This document shows, piece by piece, positions 1 to 10,286 of a DNA stretch of 64,000 nt. The DNA comes from Novosphingobium cyanobacteriorum. GTDB lineage: Bacteria > Pseudomonadota > Alphaproteobacteria > Sphingomonadales > Sphingomonadaceae. Under the pieces are notes generated by a model. The model made no database searches, was not told the DNA's origin, and saw only the letters and a list, made by a program, of their open reading frames with translations. Location of the stretch: positions 1 to 64,000 of the forward strand of contig NZ_JAROCY010000012.1 of assembly GCF_029436685.1 (NCBI RefSeq), in the 5' to 3' direction. The position numbers and the translations under genes are program-made. The first letter of the stretch is position 1. Every line of letters begins with the position of its first letter.

Positions 1-70
1 CGGCCCGCTCCCCCGCCCGGCCACCCACAGCGTACGATTGCGTTGGGTGGCCGGGCGGGGGAGCGGGCCG
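1..70. repeat. Perfect 27-bp inverted repeat (long hairpin)
   Basis: Bases 1-27 and 44-70 are exact reverse complements, separated by 16 bp. The arms are almost pure G/C, so the hairpin would be very stable. It lies beyond the 3' end of the transglutaminase gene (minus strand) and may extend left of the window. It could end transcription without a U-tract or be a REP-type element. Confidence 0.85.
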
Positions 71-81
71 GTGCCGCTGAA

Positions 82-103
82 GGAAAGCCCGGAGGGGCTT
101 TCC
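82..103 (-). terminator. Hairpin downstream of the transglutaminase gene
   Basis: A perfect 9-bp stem (82-90 with 95-103, loop ggag) begins 9 bases after the stop codon of the minus-strand transglutaminase gene. There is no clear U-run, so a terminator or mRNA-stabilising role is inferred from position. Confidence 0.4.
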
Positions 104-111
104 GCTCCGAA

Positions 112-924
112 CTATTGTTCCACCTGTTGCTGGCCCACGGCAAGCGTCACGTGCATCGCTTCGTCGTGATCGCCGTGGCGCACGCCGGTGGTCGGCGCCG
201 CCTCGCGATAGTCCCGCCCGGTGGCAAGCCGGACGTACCGCGCATCGGGACAGATCGCGTTGGCGACATCGAAACCGACCCAGCCAAGCCCATCGACATG
301 CGCCTCCGCCCAGGCATGGCCCGCCTCCTGCTGCACCCGGTCGTTCATCAGCAGATAGCCCGAGACATAGCGCGCCGGGATCTTCAGCGCCCGCGCCGCG
401 GCAATGAACACATGGGCGTGGTCCTGGCACACCCCCCGCCCAGCAGCGAGCGCGCCCTCCGCACCCGTGGCTGAATCGGTGTGCCCGGCTTCATAGGCCA
501 TGGCCGCCAGCACGGCGGTGGACAGGCGATGCAGCGTGGCCAGCCGGTCGTCATCCGCGTCCAGCGAGGAGACAAGCGCACGCAGGCGCGGGCCCGGCTG
601 GGTCAATGGCGTGGGCTGCAGGAAATGCCACAGCGGCAGGAACCCGGCATGGCGCCCGACGATGCCGGCCTGGTCGGCGGTTTCCACGGTGCCTTCGCTG
701 CGGATGGTCACGTCGTGTACGCCCGGCTCCAGCGAGATCAGCGTCACGCGGTTGGCATTCTCGTCATCGTATTCCACCTGCACCCGCGCGCCGGAAAGGT
801 GCAGTTGCCAGTCGAGGATCGAAAGACCCGGCCCGGACTTGGGTGTCAGCCGCAGCCGCTGCAGGCCATAGGTGGCGGGACCCGAGAACCGATAGTGCGT
901 GGTGTGGTCGATCGACAGGCGCAC
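112..924 (-). CDS. Transglutaminase-like cysteine protease family protein
   Basis: 270-aa protein with an N-terminal beta-rich region (about 1-85) typical of bacterial transglutaminase-like proteins, followed by a transglutaminase core. The catalytic triad is visible as Cys166 in GVCQDHAH, His203 in GHAWAEA and Asp219 in GFDVANA. The start is GTG at 924, preceded by GGAAGGG. It is the last gene of a three-gene run after a circularly permuted ATP-grasp protein and an alpha-E protein; only 16 bp separate it from the alpha-E stop. Known families with this gene order are predicted to make or process peptide-like amide bonds. The substrate is not known. No signal peptide is evident, so it probably acts in the cytoplasm. 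Confidence 0.88.
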   Translation of the reverse strand: MRLSIDHTTHYRFSGPATYGLQRLRLTPKSGPGLSILDWQLHLSGARVQVEYDDENANRVTLISLEPGVHDVTIRSEGTVETADQAGIVGRHAGFLPLWHFLQPTPLTQPGPRLRALVSSLDADDDRLATLHRLSTAVLAAMAYEAGHTDSATGAEGALAAGRGVCQDHAHVFIAAARALKIPARYVSGYLLMNDRVQQEAGHAWAEAHVDGLGWVGFDVANAICPDARYVRLATGRDYREAAPTTGVRHGDHDEAMHVTLAVGQQQVEQ

Positions 925-940
925 GGCATTGCCCTTCCGG

Positions 941-1888
941 CTATTCGATGAAGCGGTAATCGCGCTGGATTTCCAGCGCCAGGCGGGTGTTGACGGCGAT
1001 GAAATCGGCGATGAACTGGTGCAGACCCTGCTCCAGCACCGACTCGATGCTCAGCGTGTGCAGGCGAGTGCAGGTATCGCGCAGGATCTCGTGCGAGGCG
1101 GCCTCGTGCCCGTATTCCCGCGCCAGCTGCGCCATGTTGGACTGCAGCTTGGCATAGCAATAGGCCAGGCTGCGGGGGAAGCGGCCGTCAAGGATCAGGA
1201 ACTCGGCAATGCCCTTGGCCTCCATGCGCCCGGCATTGAGCCAGCGATAGGCACGCTCTCCCGCAAGCGACCGCAGCACGTTTTCCCACTGCACGTTGTC
1301 CAGGCTGGACCCCACGTAGGAAAGCGAGGGCAGCAGCACGTAATACTTCACGTCGAGGATGCGCGCGGTGTTGTCGGCGCGTTCGATGAAGGTGCCGAGC
1401 CGCGCGAAGTTGTAGATCTCGTTGCGCAGCATCGTGCCTTCCAGCGCGCCGCGCAGCTGGGTTGATTGGCGGCGGATGGTATCGAGCACGTCACCCAGCC
1501 GGGTCTCGGTGATCGGCCGCGCCAGCATTTCGCGCAGGATCATCCAGGTGTCGTTGACCGTTTCCCACACTTCGCGCGTGATGCCGGTGCGCACGGATCG
1601 GGCGCTGCTGCGCGCCTGCTCCACCATCGCCAGCACCGCGCCGGGGTTGTCCTTGTCGCGCAGCACGAAGTTGAACACGTGAGGACCGGTGTAATCGGTG
1701 CCGTGCTTCGCCTCGAACGCGGCCTGCTGGCCCAGCGTGATCACCACCGATCGCCATTCGTCGCTGGCGTCCTTGCTGTCACGCGTCAATGCCATGCGGA
1801 ATCCGGCCTCGATCAGGCGCGCGGTGTTCTCCGCGCGCTCGAGGTAGCGGAACAGCCAGAATATGCCGTTTGCCGATCTGCCTAGCAT
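941..1888 (-). CDS. Alpha-E domain-containing protein
   Basis: 315-aa, mostly alpha-helical protein starting MLGRSANGIFWLFRYLERAE, the characteristic N-terminus of the alpha-E domain family (DUF403). Its ATG follows the TAA of the upstream ATP-grasp gene with no intervening base, so the two are surely co-translated. The family has no established enzymatic activity. Comparative work on ATP-grasp amidoligase systems groups it with circularly permuted ATP-grasp and transglutaminase proteins, exactly the arrangement here. A scaffold or substrate-binding role is plausible but inferred. Confidence 0.88.
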   Translation of the reverse strand: MLGRSANGIFWLFRYLERAENTARLIEAGFRMALTRDSKDASDEWRSVVITLGQQAAFEAKHGTDYTGPHVFNFVLRDKDNPGAVLAMVEQARSSARSVRTGITREVWETVNDTWMILREMLARPITETRLGDVLDTIRRQSTQLRGALEGTMLRNEIYNFARLGTFIERADNTARILDVKYYVLLPSLSYVGSSLDNVQWENVLRSLAGERAYRWLNAGRMEAKGIAEFLILDGRFPRSLAYCYAKLQSNMAQLAREYGHEAASHEILRDTCTRLHTLSIESVLEQGLHQFIADFIAVNTRLALEIQRDYRFIE

Positions 1889-3322
1889 TTAGTCGTCCAG
1901 TACCCAGCTGTCCTTGGTGCCGCCACCCTGCGACGAATTGACCACCAGCGATCCCTTCTTCAGCGCCACCCGCGTCAGCCCGCCCGGCGTGATGTCGATG
2001 CCATTTGGGCTCACCAGCACAAAGGGGCGCAGGTCCACGTGGCGCGGGGCGAGGCCCGCCTTGGTGAAGATCGGCACGGTTGAGAGCGACAGCGTGGGCT
2101 GCGCGATATAGTTGTCGGGCCGCGCGCGCAGCTTCGCCTCGAACGCGGCGATCTCCTTCTTCGATGAAGTCGGCCCGATCAGCATGCCATAGCCGCCCGA
2201 TCCGTGCACTTCCTTCACCACCAGCTCGGCCAGGTTGTCGAGCACGTACTTCAGCGCCTCCGGCTCGCTGCAGCGCCAGGTCGGCACGTTCTGCAGGATC
2301 GGCTTCTCGCCGGTGTAGAACTCCACGATCTCGGGCATGAAGCTGTAGATCGCCTTGTCGTCGGAAATGCCCGTGCCCGGGGCATTGGCGATGGTGACGC
2401 CCCCTGCGCGATACACGTCCATGATGCCCGATACGCCCAGCACGCTTTCGGGATTGAAGGTCAGCGGATCCAGGAAATCGTCGTCCACCCGGCGATAGAT
2501 CACATCCACCGGCTTCCACCCGCGCGTGGTGCGCATGGCGATGCGCCCGTCCTCCACGCGCAGGTCGCTGCCTTCCACCAGTTCCGCGCCCATCTGGTCA
2601 GCCAGGAAGGCATGCTCGAAATAGGCGGAATTGTAGATGCCCGGTGTCAGCACCGCCACTGTCGGCTTGTGCCCCGAAAAGGCCGGCGGGGCGCAGGCCG
2701 CAAGGCTGCGCGCCAGCCGCCGGGGATAGTCCGAAACCTCGCGCACCCGCACCCGGGTGAACAGTTCCGGGAACATCGCCATCATCGTTTCGCGGTTTTC
2801 CAGCATGTAGGAAACGCCGCTGGGAGTGCGGGCATTGTCTTCCAGCACCATGAACTCGTCCTCGCCCGTGCGGACAAGGTCGATGCCGACGATGTGGGTA
2901 TAGACGCCGCCCGGCGGGGTGAAGCCCGCCATCTGCGCAAGATAGGCCGCGTTGCCCTTCAGCAGCCGTTCCGGCAGCCGGCCCGACCGCACGATCTCCT
3001 GCCGGTGATACAGGTCATGCAGAAACGCGTTGAGCGCCCTCACCCGCTGCTCGATCCCGCGCGAAAGCCGCCGCCACTGGTGCGCAGTGATGATGCGCGG
3101 CACCGGGTCGAAAGGGATCAGCCGCTCCTCGGCATCCTCTGCGCCATAGACGTTGAAGGTGATCCCGGTGCGGCGGAAGAAGGCCTCGGCCTCCTGCCCC
3201 TTGCGCTTCAGCAGTCCCGGGGGTTGCTCCTCCAGCCACTTGCAATACCCGGCATATGCGGCGCGCACCGCGCCATCGGGTTCAAGCATCTCGTCATATG
3301 ACGAGGCCGAGGAGTTGGTCAT
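1889..3322 (-). CDS. Circularly permuted type 2 ATP-grasp protein
   Basis: 477-aa protein of the circularly permuted ATP-grasp type 2 family (DUF404/DUF407). Conserved stretches include VLEDNARTPSGVSYMLENR, VLTPGIYNSAYFEHAFLA and VVKEVHGSGGYGMLIGP, typical of the family's nucleotide- and metal-binding core. I chose ATG 3322 (MTNSSASSYDEM) rather than the in-frame start 60 bp upstream, which would add a poorly conserved basic leader. First gene of the operon with alpha-E and transglutaminase. The family is predicted to be an ATP-dependent amide-bond ligase; the product has not been established. Confidence 0.88.
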   Translation of the reverse strand: MTNSSASSYDEMLEPDGAVRAAYAGYCKWLEEQPPGLLKRKGQEAEAFFRRTGITFNVYGAEDAEERLIPFDPVPRIITAHQWRRLSRGIEQRVRALNAFLHDLYHRQEIVRSGRLPERLLKGNAAYLAQMAGFTPPGGVYTHIVGIDLVRTGEDEFMVLEDNARTPSGVSYMLENRETMMAMFPELFTRVRVREVSDYPRRLARSLAACAPPAFSGHKPTVAVLTPGIYNSAYFEHAFLADQMGAELVEGSDLRVEDGRIAMRTTRGWKPVDVIYRRVDDDFLDPLTFNPESVLGVSGIMDVYRAGGVTIANAPGTGISDDKAIYSFMPEIVEFYTGEKPILQNVPTWRCSEPEALKYVLDNLAELVVKEVHGSGGYGMLIGPTSSKKEIAAFEAKLRARPDNYIAQPTLSLSTVPIFTKAGLAPRHVDLRPFVLVSPNGIDITPGGLTRVALKKGSLVVNSSQGGGTKDSWVLDD

Positions 3323-3466
3323 AGGCACATCCCGTCTTGAGCCACATTGCTTGCACACGAATCGGCGGGCCGCAAGCGGCAATGCTGCACCTGCGAAACA
3401 AAGGCACCAAGTTGGTAAAAAATCGGGCGAAAGTTCTGGCGGCCCCCGCGTGCGCGCTTGGCCGGT

Positions 3467-4246
3467 TCAGTCCTTCAGGTCGGCCACCAGCGCCGCCACG
3501 GTGCGCACCGCCTCGGGGTGGCCGGCAAAGCCGATGTGGGTGCAGCGCAGGGCAATCGCCCGGTCCCGCTCCCCCTTGCGCCCGCACGATGAACGCGGGG
3601 AGACGATCCCGTCGCGCGCGCTCCACAGTGCGATCGTGGGCACCGGCGGCTTCGTCGACATCTCGCGCCCCACCGGCGGATCGTCCACCGAATGCCCGGC
3701 GATCAGCTGATAGGCGCGCCACGCGTTGTTGGCCCTGCGGTTGCCCGAAAACGGCGTGCCCATGGTGATCACCAGCCGCACCGCTTCGGGGTGCAGCCGC
3801 GCCACTTCGCGTGCGAAGATGCCGCCCAGGCTCCAGCCAACCAGCACCAGCGGCTCGCCCTCGCGCCGCGCCATCGTCACCACGCGCTCGCACAGCCGGT
3901 CAAAGCGGTCCGCCGTGGGTCCGAAGTTGAACCCCAGCCCCCAATCCGAAACGCGATGCCCCGCCGCCTGCAGCGCGCGCGTATGAGCCTTCATCCGCGC
4001 CGGATGCGTGCCGAACCCCGGCAGCAGCATCACCGGCCGCGATTGCACCGGGGCGGGATGTTCGCGCCGCGGCGCCATCCAGTTTTCATAGGGCGTGCGC
4101 AGTTCCGCCAGCAGGCGCGGCAGGCGCGGCCCGCCCGCGCCCTGTGGCGCAGGTTCGAACGCCAGCGCATGCCGCCGCGCGATTTCCGCGCCCAGCCGCC
4201 GCAGCGTGTCATTTCCCGGAAGGGTGATTCCCTGTGCCATGCCCAT
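3467..4246 (-). CDS. Lipase-like alpha/beta hydrolase
   Basis: About 259 aa. The nucleophile elbow GWSLGG sits in VLVGWSLGGIFAREVARLHP, followed by a lipase-like TMGTPFSGNRRANNAW segment. A candidate acid lies in SARDGIVSP and a candidate histidine in CTHIGFAGHPEAV, so the Ser-Asp-His triad looks complete. No signal peptide. The longest frame opens with GTG at 4282, but ATG 4246 (or 4240) gives a more typical start. It lies 144 bp upstream of the ATP-grasp operon on the same strand, possibly its own unit. Substrate unknown; the family includes PGAP1/LipA-like esterases. Confidence 0.75.
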   Translation of the reverse strand: MGMAQGITLPGNDTLRRLGAEIARRHALAFEPAPQGAGGPRLPRLLAELRTPYENWMAPRREHPAPVQSRPVMLLPGFGTHPARMKAHTRALQAAGHRVSDWGLGFNFGPTADRFDRLCERVVTMARREGEPLVLVGWSLGGIFAREVARLHPEAVRLVITMGTPFSGNRRANNAWRAYQLIAGHSVDDPPVGREMSTKPPVPTIALWSARDGIVSPRSSCGRKGERDRAIALRCTHIGFAGHPEAVRTVAALVADLKD

Positions 4247-4311
4247 TGCCTGCGCTTCGTGGGGACAACCCGCGATGAACACCAGACAAAATCGATTGTT
4301 TCATATTTGTG

Positions 4312-4887
4312 TCAAGAAGGACGCATCTGTTCGCTGTCTTCCTTGCCGGTGCACTCGCCGGTGCGCTTGGCCGCCATGTCCATGGTCATTTTCATGGCCT
4401 TGCCATTGGGGCCCTGCACCTGCATCTGCATCGATGCGGTATAGGTCTCGGGCGTATAGGTGCCCTTCATGGCGATTACGTTCGACCCTTGCGGCGCCTT
4501 GCACGTCAGCTTGGCGTCCAGCGTGCCGCCGCCCATGCTGAAATGGTCATAGGTGCAGTTCTCGTCCGCCTGGCCAAAGAACTTGCCGTTCGGCTTCTCC
4601 GCCTCTTCCTTGGTCATGCAACTGGAAACGGTGTGGCCCTGCCCCATCATCTTTTCCATCATCTGCTTCGCCTCGGGCGGCATGCCATCGGCATCCAGCT
4701 TCACCATCTTCACCGTGGTTTCCCACCGGCCGGGGTTGAAATGGACCGCACCCGCCGCATTGGCCGCGGCCACCTTGCTGGCCACGGCCGATGGCTTTTC
4801 GTTGTTGGCCTCCACGCTCTTTTCCCCGCAGCCGGAAAGGGCCAGCGCGGCGGAAAGAATGGCGGCGGGCAGGATGGCGTGTCGCAT
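4312..4887 (-). CDS. DUF3617 domain lipoprotein
   Basis: 191-aa predicted lipoprotein: signal peptide with lipobox LSGC near residue 20, then a DUF3617 domain. Diagnostic features are GRWETTVKMVKLDADGMP, a Met-rich helix (QMMEKMMGQG) and spaced cysteines (SSCMTKEE, ENCTYDH, LTCKAP). I chose ATG 4887, with GAGGGG upstream. Function of DUF3617 is unknown; it is abundant in sphingomonads and usually exported. Same strand as the chemoreceptor-like gene 81 bp upstream; possible weak operon. Confidence 0.82.
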   Translation of the reverse strand: MRHAILPAAILSAALALSGCGEKSVEANNEKPSAVASKVAAANAAGAVHFNPGRWETTVKMVKLDADGMPPEAKQMMEKMMGQGHTVSSCMTKEEAEKPNGKFFGQADENCTYDHFSMGGGTLDAKLTCKAPQGSNVIAMKGTYTPETYTASMQMQVQGPNGKAMKMTMDMAAKRTGECTGKEDSEQMRPS

Positions 4888-4968
4888 GGGCATTCCCCTC
4901 TTGGCCGCCGCATGGGGGCGGTTCAGGCAAACACTATCACCCCCGCGCCCACCCTCCAATGACGTGGA

Positions 4969-5982
4969 TCACGAAAGCGCGCTTTCTATGCACCCGTACC
5001 AGCCCAGCCCGCGATAGGTTTCATATCCCGGCGTCAGGCCATAGCCGATCAGCCTTGCCCCGGCGATATAGTGGCCGATCGGCTGATCGGGCTTCAGTGG
5101 ATAGACCTGTCCTTCGCGCTCGCGCCGGTTGCAGGCGATGATCCGCATCTGCGAATCCAGCAGCATGACCTGGCTCTTCTCCCGCTCTTCGGCAGAGAGG
5201 GAAACGCTGTCGACAATCGCGCGGGCCTGTGGCGCCCAGTCGAAGAAGATGCCCAGCACGCCGATCGGTGCCCCGTCCGCGCGCCCTCCGGCGCGGATCG
5301 CCGTGGAATAGGCGGCAACCGCCGCGTTGCCCAGGCGCGGCTCAACGGCAACGTCGCATACGGCAAAATCGTCGCCCGTGGCGGTGTGCCTGCCCCGCCG
5401 GAACCAGTCCGCGCCCGAAACGTCCGCCCCCGCCAACCCGCGATAGCGCTCGGGGCGGCCGGTCGCCACGATCCGCCCGTTCCGGTCCGCGATCCACAGG
5501 TCAAGATACACGGTGTAGGAGCGCAGGATCGTTCCCAGGCGCGAACTGGCATGGGCGCACGCCTCGGGCGTGGCCTGCTCCAGCGCGTCCACCACGGCAC
5601 TGTCAGTCGCCCACCAGCGCACGTCGCACGATCGTTCGTAAAGATTGCGGTCGATAATCTCCACAGCATTGCGGGCCAGGTCCGAAAGGCGCGTACCCCG
5701 CAGCGCAATGGCCATGCCCTCGCCCGCTTCGCGGATGCGGCTGGCGTTTTGGGTCACGTTGGCCTGCAGCGCGGCGGAAAGGTCGTTCACCTCGCCCGCG
5801 ATCGCGCCCATTTCCTGCGCCACCACGGCAAAGCTCTTGCCCGCTTCTCCCGCCCGCGCGGCCTCCAGCCTCGCGTTCATGGTGAGGATCTTGGTCTTCA
5901 TCATGATCTGGTCGAGATCGGCAATCTTGCTCCGGGTGGATTCGCTCAGTTCCAGCGCAATTGCCAGGATATCGTCTTGCAT
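4969..5982 (-). CDS. Soluble chemoreceptor-like protein (short MCP signalling segment plus Cache-like domain)
   Basis: 337 aa. Residues about 1-85 resemble the tip and arm of a methyl-accepting chemotaxis signalling domain ([38 protein letters not shown]). The remainder looks like a PDC/Cache sensor ([31 protein letters not shown], ending [13 protein letters not shown]). No transmembrane segment is visible, so it should be cytoplasmic, with the output module before the sensor: the reverse of a classic receptor. ATG 5982 was chosen over an upstream in-frame ATG at 6108 because the leader looks non-coding. Divergent from uvrB. No che genes are nearby. Confidence 0.75.
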   Translation of the reverse strand: MQDDILAIALELSESTRSKIADLDQIMMKTKILTMNARLEAARAGEAGKSFAVVAQEMGAIAGEVNDLSAALQANVTQNASRIREAGEGMAIALRGTRLSDLARNAVEIIDRNLYERSCDVRWWATDSAVVDALEQATPEACAHASSRLGTILRSYTVYLDLWIADRNGRIVATGRPERYRGLAGADVSGADWFRRGRHTATGDDFAVCDVAVEPRLGNAAVAAYSTAIRAGGRADGAPIGVLGIFFDWAPQARAIVDSVSLSAEEREKSQVMLLDSQMRIIACNRREREGQVYPLKPDQPIGHYIAGARLIGYGLTPGYETYRGLGWYGCIESALS

Positions 5983-6170
5983 CGTTGGGCCCCTGGGTCC
6001 GGGTTCGCCTGATGCCTCCGGCAATCTCCCCCGCCCGCATCTGTGATCGGGTCGGCTCATGGAACCTGCCGGACTATGGTCAAGATTCTGCTGGGAAAGG
6101 TTACGCAATTGACCCTAAGGGACGCGAAGCGCCCGTTGCATGGACGCGGTTTGTTCCCCATATCCCCTGC

Positions 6171-8360
<2,190 letters not shown>

Positions 8361-8480
8361 ATAAAATAAGATACTGTTAATTAAGAACTATCCCTCAAGA
8401 CTGTGTATAAACTCCGATTACAGGTGTGGCGCGGCCTAGGACGCCGAACGTATCATGTTGGGTGAAAGGGCTATCCTAGC

Positions 8481-8768
8481 ATGATCCGCACCTTTGCCGA
8501 CCCTGAAACCGAGCGCATCTGGCACGGCGAGCGTAGCCGCAAGCTGCCGTCAGACATTCAGCAGACCGCCCGGCGCAAGCTGCGCGTGCTCAACCGGACA
8601 GCCAACCTTTATGATCTGCGCGTCCCGGCGGGAAACCGCTTCGAGCAGTTGAAAGGTTTTAACCCACTCCGATATAGTCTACGCATCAACGACCAGTGGC
8701 GTGTCACGTTCACCTGGGCTGACGGAGGCGCGGACGATGTCCGGATCGAAGACTATCACCGGGGCTGA
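8481..8768 (+). CDS. higB: RelE/HigB-family toxin
   Basis: 95-aa basic protein of the HigB/RelE type: WHGERSRKLPSDIQQTARRK at the N-terminus, LRVPAGNRFEQLKG in the middle and a C-terminal RYSLRINDQWRVTFTWADG strand pair. Such toxins are ribosome-dependent mRNA endonucleases. It precedes and overlaps its antitoxin by 32 bp, the usual higBA order (toxin first). A purine-rich GAAAGGG lies 10 bp before the ATG. The 120-bp upstream gap is AT-rich compared with its surroundings and probably holds the autoregulated promoter. Confidence 0.9.
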   Translation: MIRTFADPETERIWHGERSRKLPSDIQQTARRKLRVLNRTANLYDLRVPAGNRFEQLKGFNPLRYSLRINDQWRVTFTWADGGADDVRIEDYHRG

Positions 8769-9057
8769 GGATCGGCTGGACAATGTCCATCCGGGCGAAG
8801 TCCTGCGTGAAGACTTCCTGATCGGTTCGGACATTCCGCTGACCGATGTGGTCACTGGCACGGGCATAGCGGCAGTACGACTGGGTGAGATTCTCGCGGG
8901 CAAGCAGCCTGTTGATGCGGCCGTTGACCTGCGCCTCGCCCGCTATTTCGGCGTGTCGGAAGGCTTCTTTCTTGGCCTGCAGATTGATTACGATCTTGAG
9001 GAAGAACGCCGCAAGCACGGCGCTGAAATCGATCGCATCGCACGCCGCGCAGCCTGA
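8737..9057 (+). CDS. higA: HigA-family antitoxin (XRE-type)
   Basis: 106 aa. Helix-turn-helix antitoxin with the HigA signature NVHPGEVLREDFLIG followed by LTDVVTGTGIAAVRLGEILAGKQPVDAAVDLRLARYFGVS (quoted in parts: recognition helix region AAVRLGEILAGKQP and RLARYFGVSEGFFLGLQ). ATG 8737 is preceded by GGAGG eight bases upstream and lies within higB, so translation is coupled. It should neutralise HigB and repress the higBA promoter. The pair sits next to uvrB with no other mobile-element signs. Confidence 0.9.
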   Translation: MSGSKTITGAEDRLDNVHPGEVLREDFLIGSDIPLTDVVTGTGIAAVRLGEILAGKQPVDAAVDLRLARYFGVSEGFFLGLQIDYDLEEERRKHGAEIDRIARRAA

Positions 9058-9064
9058 TTTCCCA

Positions 9065-9619
9065 ATGATGCGCTGTATCGTTTCCGCAGCCCTGCTGCTC
9101 GCCCTCACCGCCTGTTCCAAAACCGCCGCACCCGCCCAGCGGGATGGGGCGCCGGTGGATGCGGTGCGGGTGGGCCTGCCTGCGGCTGAGGCGATGCCGG
9201 GTGCGCCGGCGCCCGATGCCAAGGCGGCCTGGGTCGGCAATGGCGATGCCGCGCGATTCGGATTTTCCGGCCAAGGTCCGCTACTTAGCGTCGAGTGCCG
9301 CTCGGGCGTGCTGCTCGTGACGCGGCATGTTCCGGCCGAAGTGGGGGCGCAGGCGCTGTTCGCGTTGCAGGGCGGCGGGCATATCCTGCGGCTGCCGGTG
9401 GATGCCACGTCGGTGCCGGGGGTGCGCGGCTATATCTGGCAGGGTTCGCTGCCCGCGGTCGATCCCGGCGCGGCGGTGTTCAACGGCGCGTTCCGGGGCA
9501 CGCTGCCGGGCGGCGGGATGATCGAAGTGAGCGCGGGCGAACCCTTGCGCGCGGTGGTCCGCCGCTGCGGCGCGCATCCGGTTTCGGGGGCTGCGCCGGT
9601 GGCGGGAACGACAGACTAA
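9065..9619 (+). CDS. Hypothetical lipoprotein
   Basis: 184 aa with a lipoprotein signal (MMRCIVSAALLLALTACSK; lipobox LTAC). The mature part begins with an Ala/Pro-rich linker, then a beta-rich region with two conserved-looking patches, LLSVECRSGVLLVTRH and GGGHILRLPVDATSVPG. Probably anchored in the outer or inner membrane facing the periplasm. The ATG lies only 7 bp after the higA stop, but this need not mean shared function. I do not recognise a characterised family. Confidence 0.72.
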   Translation: MMRCIVSAALLLALTACSKTAAPAQRDGAPVDAVRVGLPAAEAMPGAPAPDAKAAWVGNGDAARFGFSGQGPLLSVECRSGVLLVTRHVPAEVGAQALFALQGGGHILRLPVDATSVPGVRGYIWQGSLPAVDPGAAVFNGAFRGTLPGGGMIEVSAGEPLRAVVRRCGAHPVSGAAPVAGTTD

Positions 9620-9623
9620 GCCC

Positions 9624-10148
9624 TTACAACTTACCGAATTTTTCTTCGTAGGCGGCCGTATCTCCGGCAGCCAGCAGCTTGGCCTGCTCCACCCAGTTGT
9701 CACGCGTCGGACGGCCGGCGAAGGCGCCCAGCTTGGCGTCGATGGCGGCCACATCCGCCTCGCTCCAGCCCGCGATCTGCGCAAAACTGGTCACGCCCAG
9801 GCTGTTGAGCAGCGTGCGCAGTTTGGGGCCGAGGCCCTTGATGCGGGTGAGATCGTCGGTGGGGGCGGTTGCGGCCTGCTCCACCTCTTCCTCGGCCGCG
9901 TGGGCCACCACTTCGGCCACGCCAGCCATCAGTCCGGCGGCGGCCGGGGGGACGATCGCTGCGGCAGGCGGGGTGTCTATCAGCGCGGTGTTGCGCTGGG
10001 CCGGACCGGCGCCTTCAGACAGTACATCCTTGTATTCACGGCGAATTCTTTCGGGCTTGCGGCGGCCGAAGACCAGCCAGGCAACCAGCAGCACCAACAC
10101 CAGCAGCGCACCGACGATCAGCGCGTGCGCCTGAATCCATTCTGCCAT
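9624..10148 (-). CDS. Membrane-anchored helix-hairpin-helix protein
   Basis: 174 aa. One N-terminal transmembrane helix (ALIVGALLVLVLLVAWLVFG), a positively charged patch, a low-complexity Ala/Glu-rich middle, then a helix-hairpin-helix-type domain: LTRIKGLGPKLRTLLNSLGV and FAQIAGWSEADVAAIDAKLG. This C-terminal pattern resembles DUF4332-like domains found after NADH dehydrogenase-type or ribosomal L21-like proteins. DNA binding is possible but unproven. ATG 10148 selected over an upstream in-frame ATG. Converges on the lipoprotein gene with a 4-bp gap. Confidence 0.78.
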   Translation of the reverse strand: MAEWIQAHALIVGALLVLVLLVAWLVFGRRKPERIRREYKDVLSEGAGPAQRNTALIDTPPAAAIVPPAAAGLMAGVAEVVAHAAEEEVEQAATAPTDDLTRIKGLGPKLRTLLNSLGVTSFAQIAGWSEADVAAIDAKLGAFAGRPTRDNWVEQAKLLAAGDTAAYEEKFGKL

Positions 10149-10206
10149 CGTACCATCCCGGGCTGAAAAACGGGGCCGCAATACCCCCCAAAACGCCCTC
10201 TGCCTA

Positions 10207-10286
10207 GCCGGACTGACAGGGGGTTGAGAACGACTGAGAGCGACTGAGAGGGGGGTGAAGTCGACTGAGACCGGTTGAGACGGGGT
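10207..10286. repeat. Degenerate GACTGAGA-type intergenic repeat, copy A
   Basis: The gap between the flippase stop and the helix-hairpin-helix gene is made of imperfect units such as GTTGAGAACGACTGAGAG and CGACTGAGAGGGGGG. Bases 10239-10268 match the reverse complement of 45771-45800 at 27 of 30 positions. Nothing here suggests an ORF. Function unknown. Confidence 0.75.

Noticed and set aside
5961..6170. 70-residue N-terminal extension of UvrB
   Set aside because: It overlaps the divergent chemoreceptor-like gene start and has no family similarity; ATG 6171 fits UvrB.
8361..9057. higBA considered as the edge of a genomic island
   Set aside because: No integrase, tRNA, direct repeats or change in gene content around it; only the 120-bp leader is AT-richer.
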